The translations under genes and the position numbers were made by a program. From positions 1,426,001 to 1,490,000 of the forward strand of contig NZ_PVYX01000002.1 of NCBI RefSeq assembly GCF_003001695.1: a stretch of 64,000 nt of DNA, written 5' to 3'. Origin of the DNA: Flagellimonas meridianipacifica (GTDB lineage Bacteria > Bacteroidota > Bacteroidia > Flavobacteriales > Flavobacteriaceae). The notes under the pieces are model-generated. The model worked only from the letters and a program-made list of their open reading frames with translations. It was not told where the DNA came from and searched no databases. Below are positions 34,019-43,488 of this stretch, in pieces (positions within the stretch are counted from its first letter, which is position 1; each line of letters opens with the position of its first letter).

Positions 34019-37000
34019 TTAGTTTTGAATAAGCCCTTGACCTTCAATCCATGGTGCTCCGGCGGCCTTAAGTTCAGACTCTAGACCAGGAATTGTGTTT
34101 TCTACAAAAACATTCAACTCTTTCTTCACATCCTGAAGTTGGTTTTTTGCTCTTTGAAACGCTGCCTTTTGGTTTCCGGTTGGGCCATAGGTATTGCCCA
34201 AAGCCACAAAACCTATAAAGGAACCATTCTCTGGAGAGGGATTGTTACGCTCGCCAACTTCGTTTTTTGCAACGCTTCCTTTCATTACTAACTTTAGTTC
34301 TAAAAGAGAAGTTTTGGCAGTGTGTATTTTTGAATTGAGATTCGCAGAAGGTTGCTTGGCTTGACTTAAAGCGCGATGCATAGCGTCTACTTTCATCAAA
34401 CTTTTCTCCAATACGGTATTGGTAGCCATTAAGTCTTGGCGAAATTCTTGAAAATCAACTCTAAATGCATCTATTTCACTTGTGGGTTTGGACGGCAATG
34501 CACCTTGTGTTAATCGTTTTACTTCAAAACTTTGTACTTCTGATAGCTGGGTCATGGTCCCATCCACATTTTGATAAAGCTCAACCGAATATCTTCCTGG
34601 TGTAGCCCTAAAAGGAGAGCCAAAAAAGTTATCGTTGTCCCCTTTCGGTTTTTTTAATGGAATCCCTGTCCTATCCGCATGGGTAAGATTCCAAGAGACC
34701 CGATTAAAGCCTTTCTTATTTGTTCCGGCCACGGTATTTACAGTATTTCCGTTGCTATCCTTTACTATAAGGAAAATGGATGGCTTCTCTTGATTGGTTT
34801 CAGTATCCAATGCGTCCCAACCCGGGAAATTTATGTTAGTATTTTGCTTGTTGAGGCTCTTTTCCTGTTCCTTTCTTACTTCTTTGAGGCTCTTCAACTT
34901 TTCAGGTAGATAATAGGTAAAAACCGCCCCATACGGAGGGTTTTTGGCAACATATTCCGTATTACCTTGACTGCCAACACCGCTTCTTTGGATATACCAA
35001 TCTGCAGTCTGTACTTTGAAAAGAGTAGCCTCACCCATTTTGGAAGCATCAGAATCACGTAGAGGCGAAATATCATCCAACACATAAAACCCTCTTCCAA
35101 AAGAAGCTCCTACCAAATCATCGGCTTCGCGTTGAATGGTAATATCCCTAAATGAAATGGTTGGAAGACCTCCATTTAACTCCATCCAGCTTCCTCCACC
35201 ATTATTGGACATATAAATTCCAAACTCGGTGGCAATAAAAAGTAAATTGGGCTTAACATAATCCTGAACGATTCGCCAAGTCAATAGTTTTTTGGGAAGA
35301 TTACCATTCATGAATCTCCATGTCTTTCCCTTATCCAAACTTTTTAAAAGATAAGGTTTGTAATCCCCTTCCTTATGATTGTCTAGAACCAGGTAAACGG
35401 TATTAGCGTCAAACAAATCGGCCCTAACGTCATTGACAAAGGCTCTTTCCGGCACTCCTTTGATAGAACCGAGCATTATTTTTCGCCAATTGTTTCCACC
35501 GTCTTCGGTTACCTGAAGAATTCCATCATCAGTACCAGCATAAATCAATCCTTCTTGTATTGGAGATTCTGCCAAAGAGGTTATCGTATTGTAATTTGAC
35601 ATGGCCCCAACATCCCAGGGATTGTCCCAACTTTGTGCCCTGCCCATTATGGGTAAGGCCAACCTTTCCTCATTTCGAGTTAAATCACTGCTGATTGCAG
35701 TCCAATCATCGCCCCTATTTTCAGATTTCCAAACCCGATAAGAGGCAAAATACAATCGCTTTGGATTATGTGGACTCACTAAAATTGGAGCATCCCAATT
35801 AAACCGCTCATGGGGTTCTCCAGCTTTTGGTTGCGGTTGGATAAATACCGTTTCACCTGTGGTTTGATCTATTCTCCAAAGCCAACCTTGTTGAAATTCA
35901 CCATAGGTAATATCTGGATTCCCTGGCTCCGTAGCAGATTGATGACCATCAGCACCCAAGGTTTTCCACCAATCATGATTTAATATCCCTTTACTGCTAA
36001 TAGTCTGGGATGGTCCTCCATGGGAACCATTATCTTGGGTTCCCCCATAAATATTATAAAAAGGTTTGGCATCATCAACAGCAACTTTATAATATTGAAT
36101 AAGCGGTAAGTTGTTGAAATACCTCCATGTTTTGGTTAAATCATAAGATTCATAAAGACCTCCATCCGTGCCAAATAAAACATAATCTGGGTCCGATTTT
36201 TTAAAGGCCATGGCATGGCTATCCACGTGTTTTTTATCTTCATTCATGAAGGTAAAATTCTTTCCATGGTCATCCGATATCTGCACATAGTTGCTCATCA
36301 AATAGAGCTTTCCATTTTGATGGGGAGATGCGTACAACTCTTGATAATAATGAGGTCCGGTACCTCCAGAAACCGCGTCCGATTGTTTGCTCCATGAAGC
36401 GCCTTGATTTCTAGAAATAAAGAGGCCACCTTTTTTGCGGTCAAGTTCGATAGCTGCATAAAGAACTTCATTATCAAAAGGAGAAATAGCCAATCCTATT
36501 TTACCAAGATTGGATTTTGGGATACCATTTTTCAATTCTGTCCAAGTTTCTCCCCCGTCCATACTCTTATGAAGACCAGAACCTGGCCCACCTCCCATGT
36601 AGGCAGCAACGGTTCGATGCCTGTCCCATGTGGCAGCATAAAGTACATCCGGATTGGTAAAATCAATTACCATATCGGTAACTCCCGTCCAATTGGAGTC
36701 TCCTAAGGTTCTATTCCATGTCTTTCCGCCATCAGATGATTTATATAGTCCACGTTCACCACCTTTGCTCCAAAGAGGTCCCTGGGAAGCGACCCAAATC
36801 ACATCGGAATTATCTGGATGCACAATTATCTTGGAAAGGTGCTCTGAGTTTTTGAGTCCCATATTCTTCCATGTTTTACCCTCATCATGACTTACATAAA
36901 TACCATCTCCGAATCCAACATGACGGCCTCCTACATTTTCACCAGTACCCACCCAAATTGTATTCGGATTGTTGGGGTCAATCGTTACACATCCAATGGA

Positions 37001-37270
37001 ATAAACGCTTTGCTTATCAAAAATTGGAGTCCAAGTGGTTCCCGCATTGGTTGTTTTCCAAACCCCTCCGGAGCCAACGGCAACGTACCAAACACTTTCA
37101 TTTTCAGGATGAATGGCTATATCAGCAATACGACCAGAAGTAAGAGCGGGCCCTAAACTTCTGAATTCCAATCCTTTAAAAGTTGTGGAGTCAGGTTTTT
37201 GAGCGGTTAATAAAACGGAGAAAAAGAGAAGGAAAAGGGAGAAGACCCAAGTCTTGAAATAGAATTTCAT
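34019..37270 (-). CDS. Large secreted sortilin/VPS10-like beta-propeller protein
   Basis: 1083 residues with signal peptide (about 1-23). Residues 25-740 contain many Asp-box-like repeats (NAGTTWT, DEGKTWK, DGGKTWN, DGGETWT, DHGKNFT, DGGNNWR, DKGKTWR), the pattern of the ten-bladed VPS10/sortilin and BNR propellers. Residues about 800-930 look like an Ig-like or FnIII-like domain, and a helical C-terminal domain (about 940-1080) closes it. Known Bacteroidota relatives are called glycosyl hydrolases, without proven activity. Exported; role unknown. Confidence 0.82.
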   Translation of the reverse strand: MKFYFKTWVFSLFLLFFSVLLTAQKPDSTTFKGLEFRSLGPALTSGRIADIAIHPENESVWYVAVGSGGVWKTTNAGTTWTPIFDKQSVYSIGCVTIDPNNPNTIWVGTGENVGGRHVGFGDGIYVSHDEGKTWKNMGLKNSEHLSKIIVHPDNSDVIWVASQGPLWSKGGERGLYKSSDGGKTWNRTLGDSNWTGVTDMVIDFTNPDVLYAATWDRHRTVAAYMGGGPGSGLHKSMDGGETWTELKNGIPKSNLGKIGLAISPFDNEVLYAAIELDRKKGGLFISRNQGASWSKQSDAVSGGTGPHYYQELYASPHQNGKLYLMSNYVQISDDHGKNFTFMNEDKKHVDSHAMAFKKSDPDYVLFGTDGGLYESYDLTKTWRYFNNLPLIQYYKVAVDDAKPFYNIYGGTQDNGSHGGPSQTISSKGILNHDWWKTLGADGHQSATEPGNPDITYGEFQQGWLWRIDQTTGETVFIQPQPKAGEPHERFNWDAPILVSPHNPKRLYFASYRVWKSENRGDDWTAISSDLTRNEERLALPIMGRAQSWDNPWDVGAMSNYNTITSLAESPIQEGLIYAGTDDGILQVTEDGGNNWRKIMLGSIKGVPERAFVNDVRADLFDANTVYLVLDNHKEGDYKPYLLKSLDKGKTWRFMNGNLPKKLLTWRIVQDYVKPNLLFIATEFGIYMSNNGGGSWMELNGGLPTISFRDITIQREADDLVGASFGRGFYVLDDISPLRDSDASKMGEATLFKVQTADWYIQRSGVGSQGNTEYVAKNPPYGAVFTYYLPEKLKSLKEVRKEQEKSLNKQNTNINFPGWDALDTETNQEKPSIFLIVKDSNGNTVNTVAGTNKKGFNRVSWNLTHADRTGIPLKKPKGDNDNFFGSPFRATPGRYSVELYQNVDGTMTQLSEVQSFEVKRLTQGALPSKPTSEIDAFRVDFQEFRQDLMATNTVLEKSLMKVDAMHRALSQAKQPSANLNSKIHTAKTSLLELKLVMKGSVAKNEVGERNNPSPENGSFIGFVALGNTYGPTGNQKAAFQRAKNQLQDVKKELNVFVENTIPGLESELKAAGAPWIEGQGLIQN

Positions 37271-37370
37271 GAGTGTTAGTTTTGGTAGAATTAGTCCGGA
37301 GCAAGATACTTAAAAGTGTACCAGAAAAATCTAAACAAAATGTGAAATAAACCCCAGTGAATCATTTTAT

Positions 37371-37390
37371 ATGCAACTTTATAGTTGCGT
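37371..37390. promoter_or_regulatory. ArsR-type operator, site 1
   Basis: ATGCAACTTTATAGTTGCGT: an inverted repeat GCAAC-N5-6-GTTGC with a TATA centre. Its twin is at 37412-37431, 41 bases on, that is four turns on the same face of the helix. Confidence 0.6.
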
Positions 37391-37404
37391 AATTAGAATG
37401 TTTG

Positions 37405-37412
37405 ATTATATT
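37405..37412 (+). promoter_or_regulatory. Probable -7 box of the SRPBCC-arsR promoter
   Basis: TATATTTG fits the Bacteroidota -7 consensus TAnnTTTG and lies directly against operator site 2, so binding of the ArsR dimer would block it. A TTG-type upstream box lies in the arm of operator site 1. Confidence 0.55.
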
Positions 37413-37431
37413 TGCAACCATATAGTTGCAT
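37412..37431. promoter_or_regulatory. ArsR-type operator, site 2
   Basis: TTGCAACCATATAGTTGCAT: the same inverted repeat as at 37371-37390 (GCAAC-N6-GTTGC around TATA). It overlaps the expected transcription start of the SRPBCC-arsR unit. Confidence 0.6.
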
Positions 37432-37456
37432 ATTAATCTTAAATAAACGAACAGTC

Positions 37457-37885
37457 ATGAAAGATGTTATTACAAAAACACAGGTATTGAGTCATTCCAT
37501 TGACAAAGTCTGGGATGCCATTTCAAAAGCAGAAGAATTGTCAACATGGTTCATCAAAGCCGACTTCAAAGCCGAAGTTGGGTATAGGTATACCTTTACT
37601 TCAGATGGGAAGGAAGGATGCGAACCTATTCTGGGAGTTGTTCAAAAAGCAGAACCCTACACTCTGATTTATACATGGGAAGTTCAAAACACAAATGTGG
37701 AAACTACCGTAAAATGGGAATTGGAAGATTTGGGTGGAAAAACAAGATTGTATTTGGAACATTCCGGTATTTCCAAATATGCAGGGGATACTGCGATAAA
37801 AATGTACACTGATTTCAATGGTGGATGGGATAACTGCATCTCTCTGTTGGACGAATACTTATTAAATGAAATACATGCAGAGTAA
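37457..37885 (+). CDS. SRPBCC (AHSA1-type) protein
   Basis: 142 residues from ATG 37457; an upstream in-frame start at 37412 lies inside operator site 2 and is rejected. The AHSA1-like START fold is clear: KTQVLSHSIDKVWDAISKAE, LSTWFIKADFKAEVGYRYTF, and a final helix GGWDNCISLLDEYL. These small proteins are commonly encoded with an ArsR repressor. It overlaps the ArsR gene by 20 bases. Confidence 0.85.
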   Translation: MKDVITKTQVLSHSIDKVWDAISKAEELSTWFIKADFKAEVGYRYTFTSDGKEGCEPILGVVQKAEPYTLIYTWEVQNTNVETTVKWELEDLGGKTRLYLEHSGISKYAGDTAIKMYTDFNGGWDNCISLLDEYLLNEIHAE

Positions 37886-38198
37886 AATCACAAAAATCTT
37901 AAAGGCCATTGCTGACCCTACTAGGCGTGAAATTTTTCACGCCTTGGTTGTGGCGGCCACTGCCATGCCTATAACGCAAATATCCGGACAGTTTGCCATA
38001 AGCCGACAGGGCATCACCAAACATCTTAAAACCTTAGAGGACGCCGGGCTTATTCAAATCCAGACCAAAGGTCGTGAACGTTTTTGCCTGGCCGACCCCC
38101 TACCCTTACAGGAGGTGAACCATTGGCTTAAATTTTATGAGCGTTTTTGGGATGATACCCTGCAAAATCTTAGTTCATATTTGGACAACAAAGCTTAA
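37866..38198 (+). CDS. ArsR-family transcriptional repressor
   Basis: 110 residues (or 107 from the next Met at 37875). Winged helix with IADPTRREIFHALV, recognition helix region ISRQGITKHLKTLEDAGLIQ and wing TKGRERFCLA. No metal-binding Cys pair in the recognition helix, as is usual for the SRPBCC-linked subgroup. It probably represses its own two-gene operon through the two operators at 37371 and 37412. Confidence 0.9.
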   Translation: MKYMQSKITKILKAIADPTRREIFHALVVAATAMPITQISGQFAISRQGITKHLKTLEDAGLIQIQTKGRERFCLADPLPLQEVNHWLKFYERFWDDTLQNLSSYLDNKA

Positions 38199-38202
38199 GT
38201 CG

Positions 38203-39294
38203 TTATGTTGCCTCAACGGGTTTTTCAACTGTAAACTTATGCAACCTATCCAATGCTTCTTCTGTATTCTTTTTTAGCGTTGGTTTCACAAACAGGTTGA
38301 CAAAAATCCTTTTTAAAGGAGCATTGACGTTCCAATAGATTTCAGACCTTAACTCTGATTCTGTTTCCGATATAGGGGTAATTATAAAAAACTGGTTGAG
38401 TTCGTCCAAAAAAGGTATGTCCGAAGTAACTTCCCCATATACCAGCTCCCCATCTTTGGTATCGATGGTCACCGTGCTAAAATTTAAATCCTTTCCATCA
38501 ATAACACAGGTGTGTTTGGTCCCCACGCGGGTAACCTCGTTTTCGTTGAATTCAAATCTGTCCACCCCTTTCACCCAATACGGTCGATACGTATAGTTGG
38601 AAACATATTCCAGCAAACGTTCAGCGGCAATAGGAAAGGTCCTTGTGGATGTTATATTTGGAGCGTTCTCAAAACTGGTTTTCAAAGGTTCATCCAAAGG
38701 AGGTAATGAAAGTTGTTCCCGGTCAATCAGTGCATACAAATATTCCAAGTCTTTGTCGTCATAATTGTCAGAGCCCTGTCTAAATCGAAACAATTTACTT
38801 GAATAATAGGGCGACAGCTGTATTTCGAGGGCTAAAGACCGACTAATGAGCGTATAATTATCACTCTCTACGGAATTTTTTAGCAGCCGGTGAGCTTCAA
38901 TTACTTTTTCTCCGAAGGGTTTTCTAGTACCGTGTACTTCTATGTGACTTAAGTCGCCGGTATGGGCTATAATTTTAAGCTGAAGATTCGGAGCTGTGGC
39001 ACAGGCGTTGCATGGACAAATCCGATATTTTTCAAGTCGCTGGAGATGACTATAAAAAGCGGTAAACATAGTCTCAATTTGCGCCAAAAGATTTTCTTGG
39101 GATGGCACATCATTTTCCTTGTAGAAAAAAAGTGCATCTCCCTCAATTTCCGCAAGCTTAAGTTCCTGTGTGTTGGCATTTATGAGCACTTCAAGCAACT
39201 CAGAAATTACATGCTGACTGTGTTCAATTTCCGTGGTCTGTATGAACTTAGTATACCCCGAAATATCGGGAATAAAAAGTAGTGATTTCGCCAT
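38203..39294 (-). CDS. DUF2652 cyclase-like domain fused to an SRPBCC domain
   Basis: 363 residues, no signal peptide. The N-terminal part (1-195) matches DUF2652, an adenylate-cyclase-like fold: LLFIPDISGYTKFI and EIEGDALFFY keep the placement of the two metal-binding Asp of class III cyclases (D in PDISGYT, D in EGDALFF). A Cys-rich turn (ICPCNACA) follows. The C-terminal part (about 210-355) is an SRPBCC ligand-binding domain. The neighbouring operon also encodes an SRPBCC protein. Whether it makes a cyclic nucleotide is unknown. Confidence 0.8.
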   Translation of the reverse strand: MAKSLLFIPDISGYTKFIQTTEIEHSQHVISELLEVLINANTQELKLAEIEGDALFFYKENDVPSQENLLAQIETMFTAFYSHLQRLEKYRICPCNACATAPNLQLKIIAHTGDLSHIEVHGTRKPFGEKVIEAHRLLKNSVESDNYTLISRSLALEIQLSPYYSSKLFRFRQGSDNYDDKDLEYLYALIDREQLSLPPLDEPLKTSFENAPNITSTRTFPIAAERLLEYVSNYTYRPYWVKGVDRFEFNENEVTRVGTKHTCVIDGKDLNFSTVTIDTKDGELVYGEVTSDIPFLDELNQFFIITPISETESELRSEIYWNVNAPLKRIFVNLFVKPTLKKNTEEALDRLHKFTVEKPVEAT

Positions 39295-39364
39295 TATTGA
39301 TTGATGAGATTGCCCTTATTATGTCTTTAAAATCACGAAACCCTTACATTTTCCTCACAGGAGT

Positions 39365-40936
39365 TTAATCCTCTAGCTCCTCCATCATTTGTTTAAAACC
39401 TAAAGCAACACCATTGGTCCATCCAAAACCATCTTGCGTTTCATACTCCCCTCCGCCCGAAAGCAATGTGAGGTCTTCTACGTTATACTTCTCCATCATC
39501 TTACCCGTGTTCTTGAATACTTCTTCGTTCAGGGCCAACCAACGTGTCATGATTTCTTTGGCTTCTTCGATATACCCATAATTCAGTAAACCTTTCACTG
39601 CAATCCATTGCAAAGGAGCCCATCCATTTGGTGCATCCCATTGCTGTTCCGAATACTCCAAAGTGGTTACCAATCCACCGTCTTTTAAAAACGTATTCAT
39701 CAAGACTTCTTTGGTTTTTTCAGCTTGTTCTACAGTAGCCAACCCAAAGTACAATGGAAAAGCCCCAGCTAAGGTAAGCTCTGGGGTAGCAGCCGATTTA
39801 GCATAGTTATAATCCTGAAAAAAGCCGTTTTCTTCATTCCAAAAGAATTCCTGAATACTAGATTTTCGTGAAGTGGCTTTTTCCATGTAACTGTTTGCCT
39901 CCTCTGGTTGCCCATTTAATTCATAAGTCTTGGCAATAGTCTTTTCCATAAAATAAAGTAGACAATTCAAATCGACAGGAAGAATGTTCGTAGTCTCAGT
40001 GCTACTAAACTCTCCCTTTGTTCCAAACCATCTAGAACTAAAATCCCATCCAGAAGCAGCAGCTGCCCTAAGATTGTTCAATAAGGCTGGTTTTTCAGAT
40101 TGGGGTACCTCACCGGCTAAATGCAGGTCTTCCTTGTAGGCTTCAGGTCTTGGTGTAAATGCCTTGTCCCAATATCTATTTAGTATGACACTATCAAGTC
40201 TTACAACATGCTGGTCCGCCTTTGAATCTTCAGTTGAATTTGAAGTGGCCATCCAAAAGTTGTACTCCTTCTCCAATTGAGGCAAGTAGTCAGTAAGTTT
40301 TGTGCTGTCCTTTCTAGTCACGGCATCTACCATTAAAGCATAGAAAGGAGGTTGACTACGGGTTCGATAATAATCCCTTGTGCCATTTGGGATGAATCCT
40401 ACGGAATCTATCAAAAAGCTAAAATTATCTACCATAGCCTTTGCCAATTCATCTTTTTCAGCTGCCAGTAGACCTTCCAAGGTGAAATAACTGTCCCAAT
40501 AATAGATTTCTTGAAACCTTCCCCCGGGCACCACATATTTATGTGGTAATGCAATCCTCGAAGAGAAGGGGATTATACTATCTGGCCCTCTGGTAAGTTT
40601 ATCCCACATGGTGTTGATATGCTCATACATGGTTTTGGTGGTATCGGTCTTAAATTCGAGAGCCTTCATGGAGTGGTCTTCAAAATTATTGGCTACAAAA
40701 CCTTCCAAATCAAAGCCCTCTTTGGTTTTTTCCGTAAGATATTTTGCCTCTAGAATTCCAATTTCTTCTTTGGGCACTAGGTCCACCAAGGTTTTGGAGT
40801 CTTTAAAAACAGCCGCAAGTTGGACGTCTTTAAACAACTCAGATTCATACAATGAGATATCTGCTGGAATTGGTACATTTTGTTTACAACCAATCAGCAA
40901 AAACAGTGTAATCACGGAAATAATCCATTTTTTCAT
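39365..40936 (-). CDS. Alpha,alpha-trehalase, GH37, lipoprotein
   Basis: 523 residues with lipobox LLIGC (C17), so it should be in the periplasm or on the outer membrane. Both GH37 signatures are present: PGGRFQEIYYWDSYF near 145-160 and QWDAPNGWAPLQ near 430-441. It cleaves trehalose to two glucose units. The size fits TreA/TreF. It is divergent from a GntR-type regulator 90 bases away, which may control it. Single gene. Confidence 0.95.
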   Translation of the reverse strand: MKKWIISVITLFLLIGCKQNVPIPADISLYESELFKDVQLAAVFKDSKTLVDLVPKEEIGILEAKYLTEKTKEGFDLEGFVANNFEDHSMKALEFKTDTTKTMYEHINTMWDKLTRGPDSIIPFSSRIALPHKYVVPGGRFQEIYYWDSYFTLEGLLAAEKDELAKAMVDNFSFLIDSVGFIPNGTRDYYRTRSQPPFYALMVDAVTRKDSTKLTDYLPQLEKEYNFWMATSNSTEDSKADQHVVRLDSVILNRYWDKAFTPRPEAYKEDLHLAGEVPQSEKPALLNNLRAAAASGWDFSSRWFGTKGEFSSTETTNILPVDLNCLLYFMEKTIAKTYELNGQPEEANSYMEKATSRKSSIQEFFWNEENGFFQDYNYAKSAATPELTLAGAFPLYFGLATVEQAEKTKEVLMNTFLKDGGLVTTLEYSEQQWDAPNGWAPLQWIAVKGLLNYGYIEEAKEIMTRWLALNEEVFKNTGKMMEKYNVEDLTLLSGGGEYETQDGFGWTNGVALGFKQMMEELED

Positions 40937-40960
40937 ACCGTAGCAAAGTTTAGAATACGC

Positions 40961-40991
40961 TTAAATATACGGGTAATCCATAAAAGACAAA
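40961..40991 (-). promoter_or_regulatory. Probable promoter of the trehalase gene
   Basis: On the minus strand TTTG (40991-40988), 19 bases, then TATATTTA (40968-40961), near the Bacteroidota TTTG / TAnnTTTG promoter pattern. The start codon follows 24 bases later. Confidence 0.4.
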
Positions 40992-41026
40992 GTAAGGTGT
41001 AAGACAATGATTTGTATCTTCCAAGT

Positions 41027-41647
41027 ATGATTCAACCTCAAATACTTCGGGACAAGGTAAAGTCCCATTTGTTGGAACAAATTCAACAGGGAAAACTGCA
41101 AATTGGGAAAACCATCAATTTAGCAGCGGTGGCCAGGGAAACTGGAATAAGCGTTACCCCGGTAAGGGAGGCACTTAGCCAATTGGAGCATGCCCGAATC
41201 GTTAAGGCCATTCCCAATAGAGGATTTATAATACGTCCTTTGGGTACATTAGAAGCCAAGCACCTTTATGAAACGGTTTCACAATTGGAAGTAATGGCCT
41301 TGGAAAGCACTCCATTTAGTAAAGAATACATTCTGGAACTTCGTAACTATTTTGAACAGAAGGAAATCAGAAATTCAATTAGCACGCGATTTGAATTTCA
41401 TAAACTACTTCTTGCCAATTGTACCAACCCTATTCTCCTTCAAATTATAGACGACTTAAAGGCCAGGTTATTTTTCTACGAACAAATCTTACCGGAAAGT
41501 AGTCTGGTGGGTCAACAGATGGAAACCCAAAACGACGCTATACTAAATGCTATTGCCGAAAACAATATTCCCACGGCAGCACTTATCTTAAAAATGCATT
41601 GGATGACCGTTTTGGAACGTGTACAAAACCAATTTGCCAAAGACTAA
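41027..41647 (+). CDS. GntR-family transcriptional regulator with FCD-like domain
   Basis: 206 residues from ATG 41027 (an in-frame TTG at 41012 is an alternative). The N-terminal winged helix (about 5-70) has LAAVARETGISVTPVREAL, the GntR signature, and ALSQLEHARIVKAIPNRGFI. The all-helical C-terminal domain (about 75-205) is FCD-like, usually binding a small carboxylic acid or sugar acid with a metal. Divergent from trehalase, of which it may be the regulator (inference from position). Confidence 0.87.
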   Translation: MIQPQILRDKVKSHLLEQIQQGKLQIGKTINLAAVARETGISVTPVREALSQLEHARIVKAIPNRGFIIRPLGTLEAKHLYETVSQLEVMALESTPFSKEYILELRNYFEQKEIRNSISTRFEFHKLLLANCTNPILLQIIDDLKARLFFYEQILPESSLVGQQMETQNDAILNAIAENNIPTAALILKMHWMTVLERVQNQFAKD

Positions 41648-41684
41648 TTTTGAAAAACTATCGTTCTTATGTAAAACACTTCCG

Positions 41685-41828
41685 ATGCAATTCTTAAATA
41701 AAGAAATAGCCGCTCTGGTAAAAAAGAAGAAATCCAAATCTTTAATAAAAAAACAAATCTCCTGCGGTATTTTTCAGGATTTGGAAGTGGTGGAGTCCAC
41801 TTCAAAAAAACCTACTTCAAGTCGATAG
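41685..41828 (+). CDS. Possible small lysine-rich protein
   Basis: 47 codons starting 38 bases after the GntR stop: MQFLNKEIAALVKKKKSKSL and so on, ending in Ser/Thr-rich residues. No family is recognised. It may be a small nucleic-acid-binding peptide or a chance ORF. Confidence 0.3.
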   Translation: MQFLNKEIAALVKKKKSKSLIKKQISCGIFQDLEVVESTSKKPTSSR

Positions 41829-41861
41829 ACCAATTAACTGGTCAGCGCTTCTCCGTTGAAA

Positions 41862-42479
41862 TTAGATTGAACTTCCTTTAGATGTGTCCTTAATCAATTG
41901 AAGGTACGACTCATAGGTGTCCACATCAATTTCCTTTCCGTTTCCTGGAATCAATTTTGCTACAGATAAATGGTTCTGAATGATTTTTTTGGCCCCAAAA
42001 TCCTTCCTTAAGCTTTGAAGTTCTGAGAAGAGCGAATGGTCAAAAATTGCAGGAACTCCATGTCTTTGGTTTCCGTAATGGGTCGCTACAAGGTTGACAT
42101 TTTCATTTTTCAAATATGTTTCTTTTAGCTTATCGAAATGCATGGTATCCATTAACGGCTGGTCTGGAACCAAAATCAGTATAGCATCGGGAACCTTTTC
42201 GTTTTTAAGAATCTGACTTACTCCATATGCTATTGAAGCTCCCATTCCACTTTCCCAATTGGGATTTACATGAGCAATCACCTGTTTCGATAACGTGGGC
42301 CGGATTTCGTCTGCATAAGCCCCTAGGACAACATGTACAGCATCGACCAACGGACTAACCTGATGTATCGTATTCCCTAAAAGAGTAGTGTTATCCCAAG
42401 GTAGTAGTTGCTTAATCTTATTGGGCATTCTATTAGAGGCGCCAGCGGCCAGGGTTAATGCACTAATGGCTTTTGTCAT
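41862..42479 (-). CDS. mocA: Molybdenum cofactor nucleotidyltransferase, MocA-like
   Basis: 205 residues with the NTP-transferase motif LAAGASNRMPNKIKQLLPW (residues 10-28) and VPDQPLMD, in which the Asp binds metal. MocA transfers CMP to molybdopterin to give the cytosine dinucleotide cofactor used by xanthine-dehydrogenase-type enzymes. A second, MobA-type enzyme lies at 45773, so guanylyl or cytidylyl specificity is inferred from the family and from the adjacent xdhC. Last gene of the molybdenum operon. Confidence 0.82.
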   Translation of the reverse strand: MTKAISALTLAAGASNRMPNKIKQLLPWDNTTLLGNTIHQVSPLVDAVHVVLGAYADEIRPTLSKQVIAHVNPNWESGMGASIAYGVSQILKNEKVPDAILILVPDQPLMDTMHFDKLKETYLKNENVNLVATHYGNQRHGVPAIFDHSLFSELQSLRKDFGAKKIIQNHLSVAKLIPGNGKEIDVDTYESYLQLIKDTSKGSSI

Positions 42480-42482
42480 GAA

Positions 42483-43487
42483 TCAACTGTGGATTTTACC
42501 CAACTTTTCTTTGAGAAGCATTGGCTCCGTTTGTCTAACTCGTGCCAAAATTTCAGAAATAATGGAAATCGATATTTCTTGAGGTGTTTCAGCGCCAATA
42601 TCAATACCTGCTGGTCCATGAATTGAATCCAGAAAATCCTCTGTAATGTCCGGATGTCTTTCCAACAATTCATCAAAAAGCTTTTCCCGTCTACGCATAG
42701 GCCCCAAAAGCCCTAAATAGGCGCAGTTCTTGTCCTTAAGTGCCAGTAGGAAGCCCAAGTCTTTCACGAAACTATGAGTCATCAAAACGACGGCAGTTTC
42801 TTCATCCAAAGGAATTTCTAGATTTTCCGGTTCCTGCTGAAGAAAGTTATGAACCCCTGGAAAATGATTTGCCGTTTTTTCTTCACGGGGATTGGATACT
42901 ACGGTTACCTCCCATCCCATGAGACTTGCAATTTGGCACAATTGTACGGCATCATGCTCGGCGCCGATTATGATGAGTTGGAAGCATGGAGAAAGCTTTT
43001 GTTCAAAGACTTCCATATCCGATTTCACCATAGTAGAGTTCAATGCTAGTTCATTCCCTTTAAACAAAAAAGAAGAACCATAACCCCTATTTTCTGAATG
43101 GTTTTTTTGAAAAAAGGATTTAATGAAGAAAGGCTTTCTATACTTTATCGTTTCCCAAAACACTTCCAAAAATTGAGCATCAGGTTGAAATGGTTCCAAT
43201 AAAATGTATAAAATACCTTCGCAACCCAATCGGTATCGTCCATCATACACCATTACTTTTGGGACACCCTGTTGAAAAACAGATTCAGCTTGTCGTAACA
43301 CCTCTTTCTCTACACATCCCCCACTGACTGCTCCTATCATTTTCCCATTTTCCAACAATAACATTCGAACTCCCGGGCGACGGTAAGACGAACCATCCAA
43401 AGCCACAACAGTGGCCAAAACAGATTTAATCCCCTCAGCTTTTGCTGTTTCATACCCAATTAATATGCTTTTAAGTTCGTGCGTCAT
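42483..43487 (-). CDS. xdhC: XdhC/CoxI family molybdenum-enzyme maturation protein
   Basis: 334 residues. The N-terminal XdhC part has DGSSYRRPGVRMLL and AVSGGCVEKEVL; the C-terminal Rossmann part has LIIIGAEHDAVQLCQIA and YLGLLGPMRRREKL, with HGPAGIDIGAETPQEISISI near the end. XdhC binds and sulfurates or protects the cofactor and inserts it into the molybdenum hydroxylase. It is 3 bases from mocA, and both serve the enzyme at 47676-50401. Confidence 0.92.
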   Translation of the reverse strand: MTHELKSILIGYETAKAEGIKSVLATVVALDGSSYRRPGVRMLLLENGKMIGAVSGGCVEKEVLRQAESVFQQGVPKVMVYDGRYRLGCEGILYILLEPFQPDAQFLEVFWETIKYRKPFFIKSFFQKNHSENRGYGSSFLFKGNELALNSTMVKSDMEVFEQKLSPCFQLIIIGAEHDAVQLCQIASLMGWEVTVVSNPREEKTANHFPGVHNFLQQEPENLEIPLDEETAVVLMTHSFVKDLGFLLALKDKNCAYLGLLGPMRRREKLFDELLERHPDITEDFLDSIHGPAGIDIGAETPQEISISIISEILARVRQTEPMLLKEKLGKIHS

Positions 43488-43488
43488 A

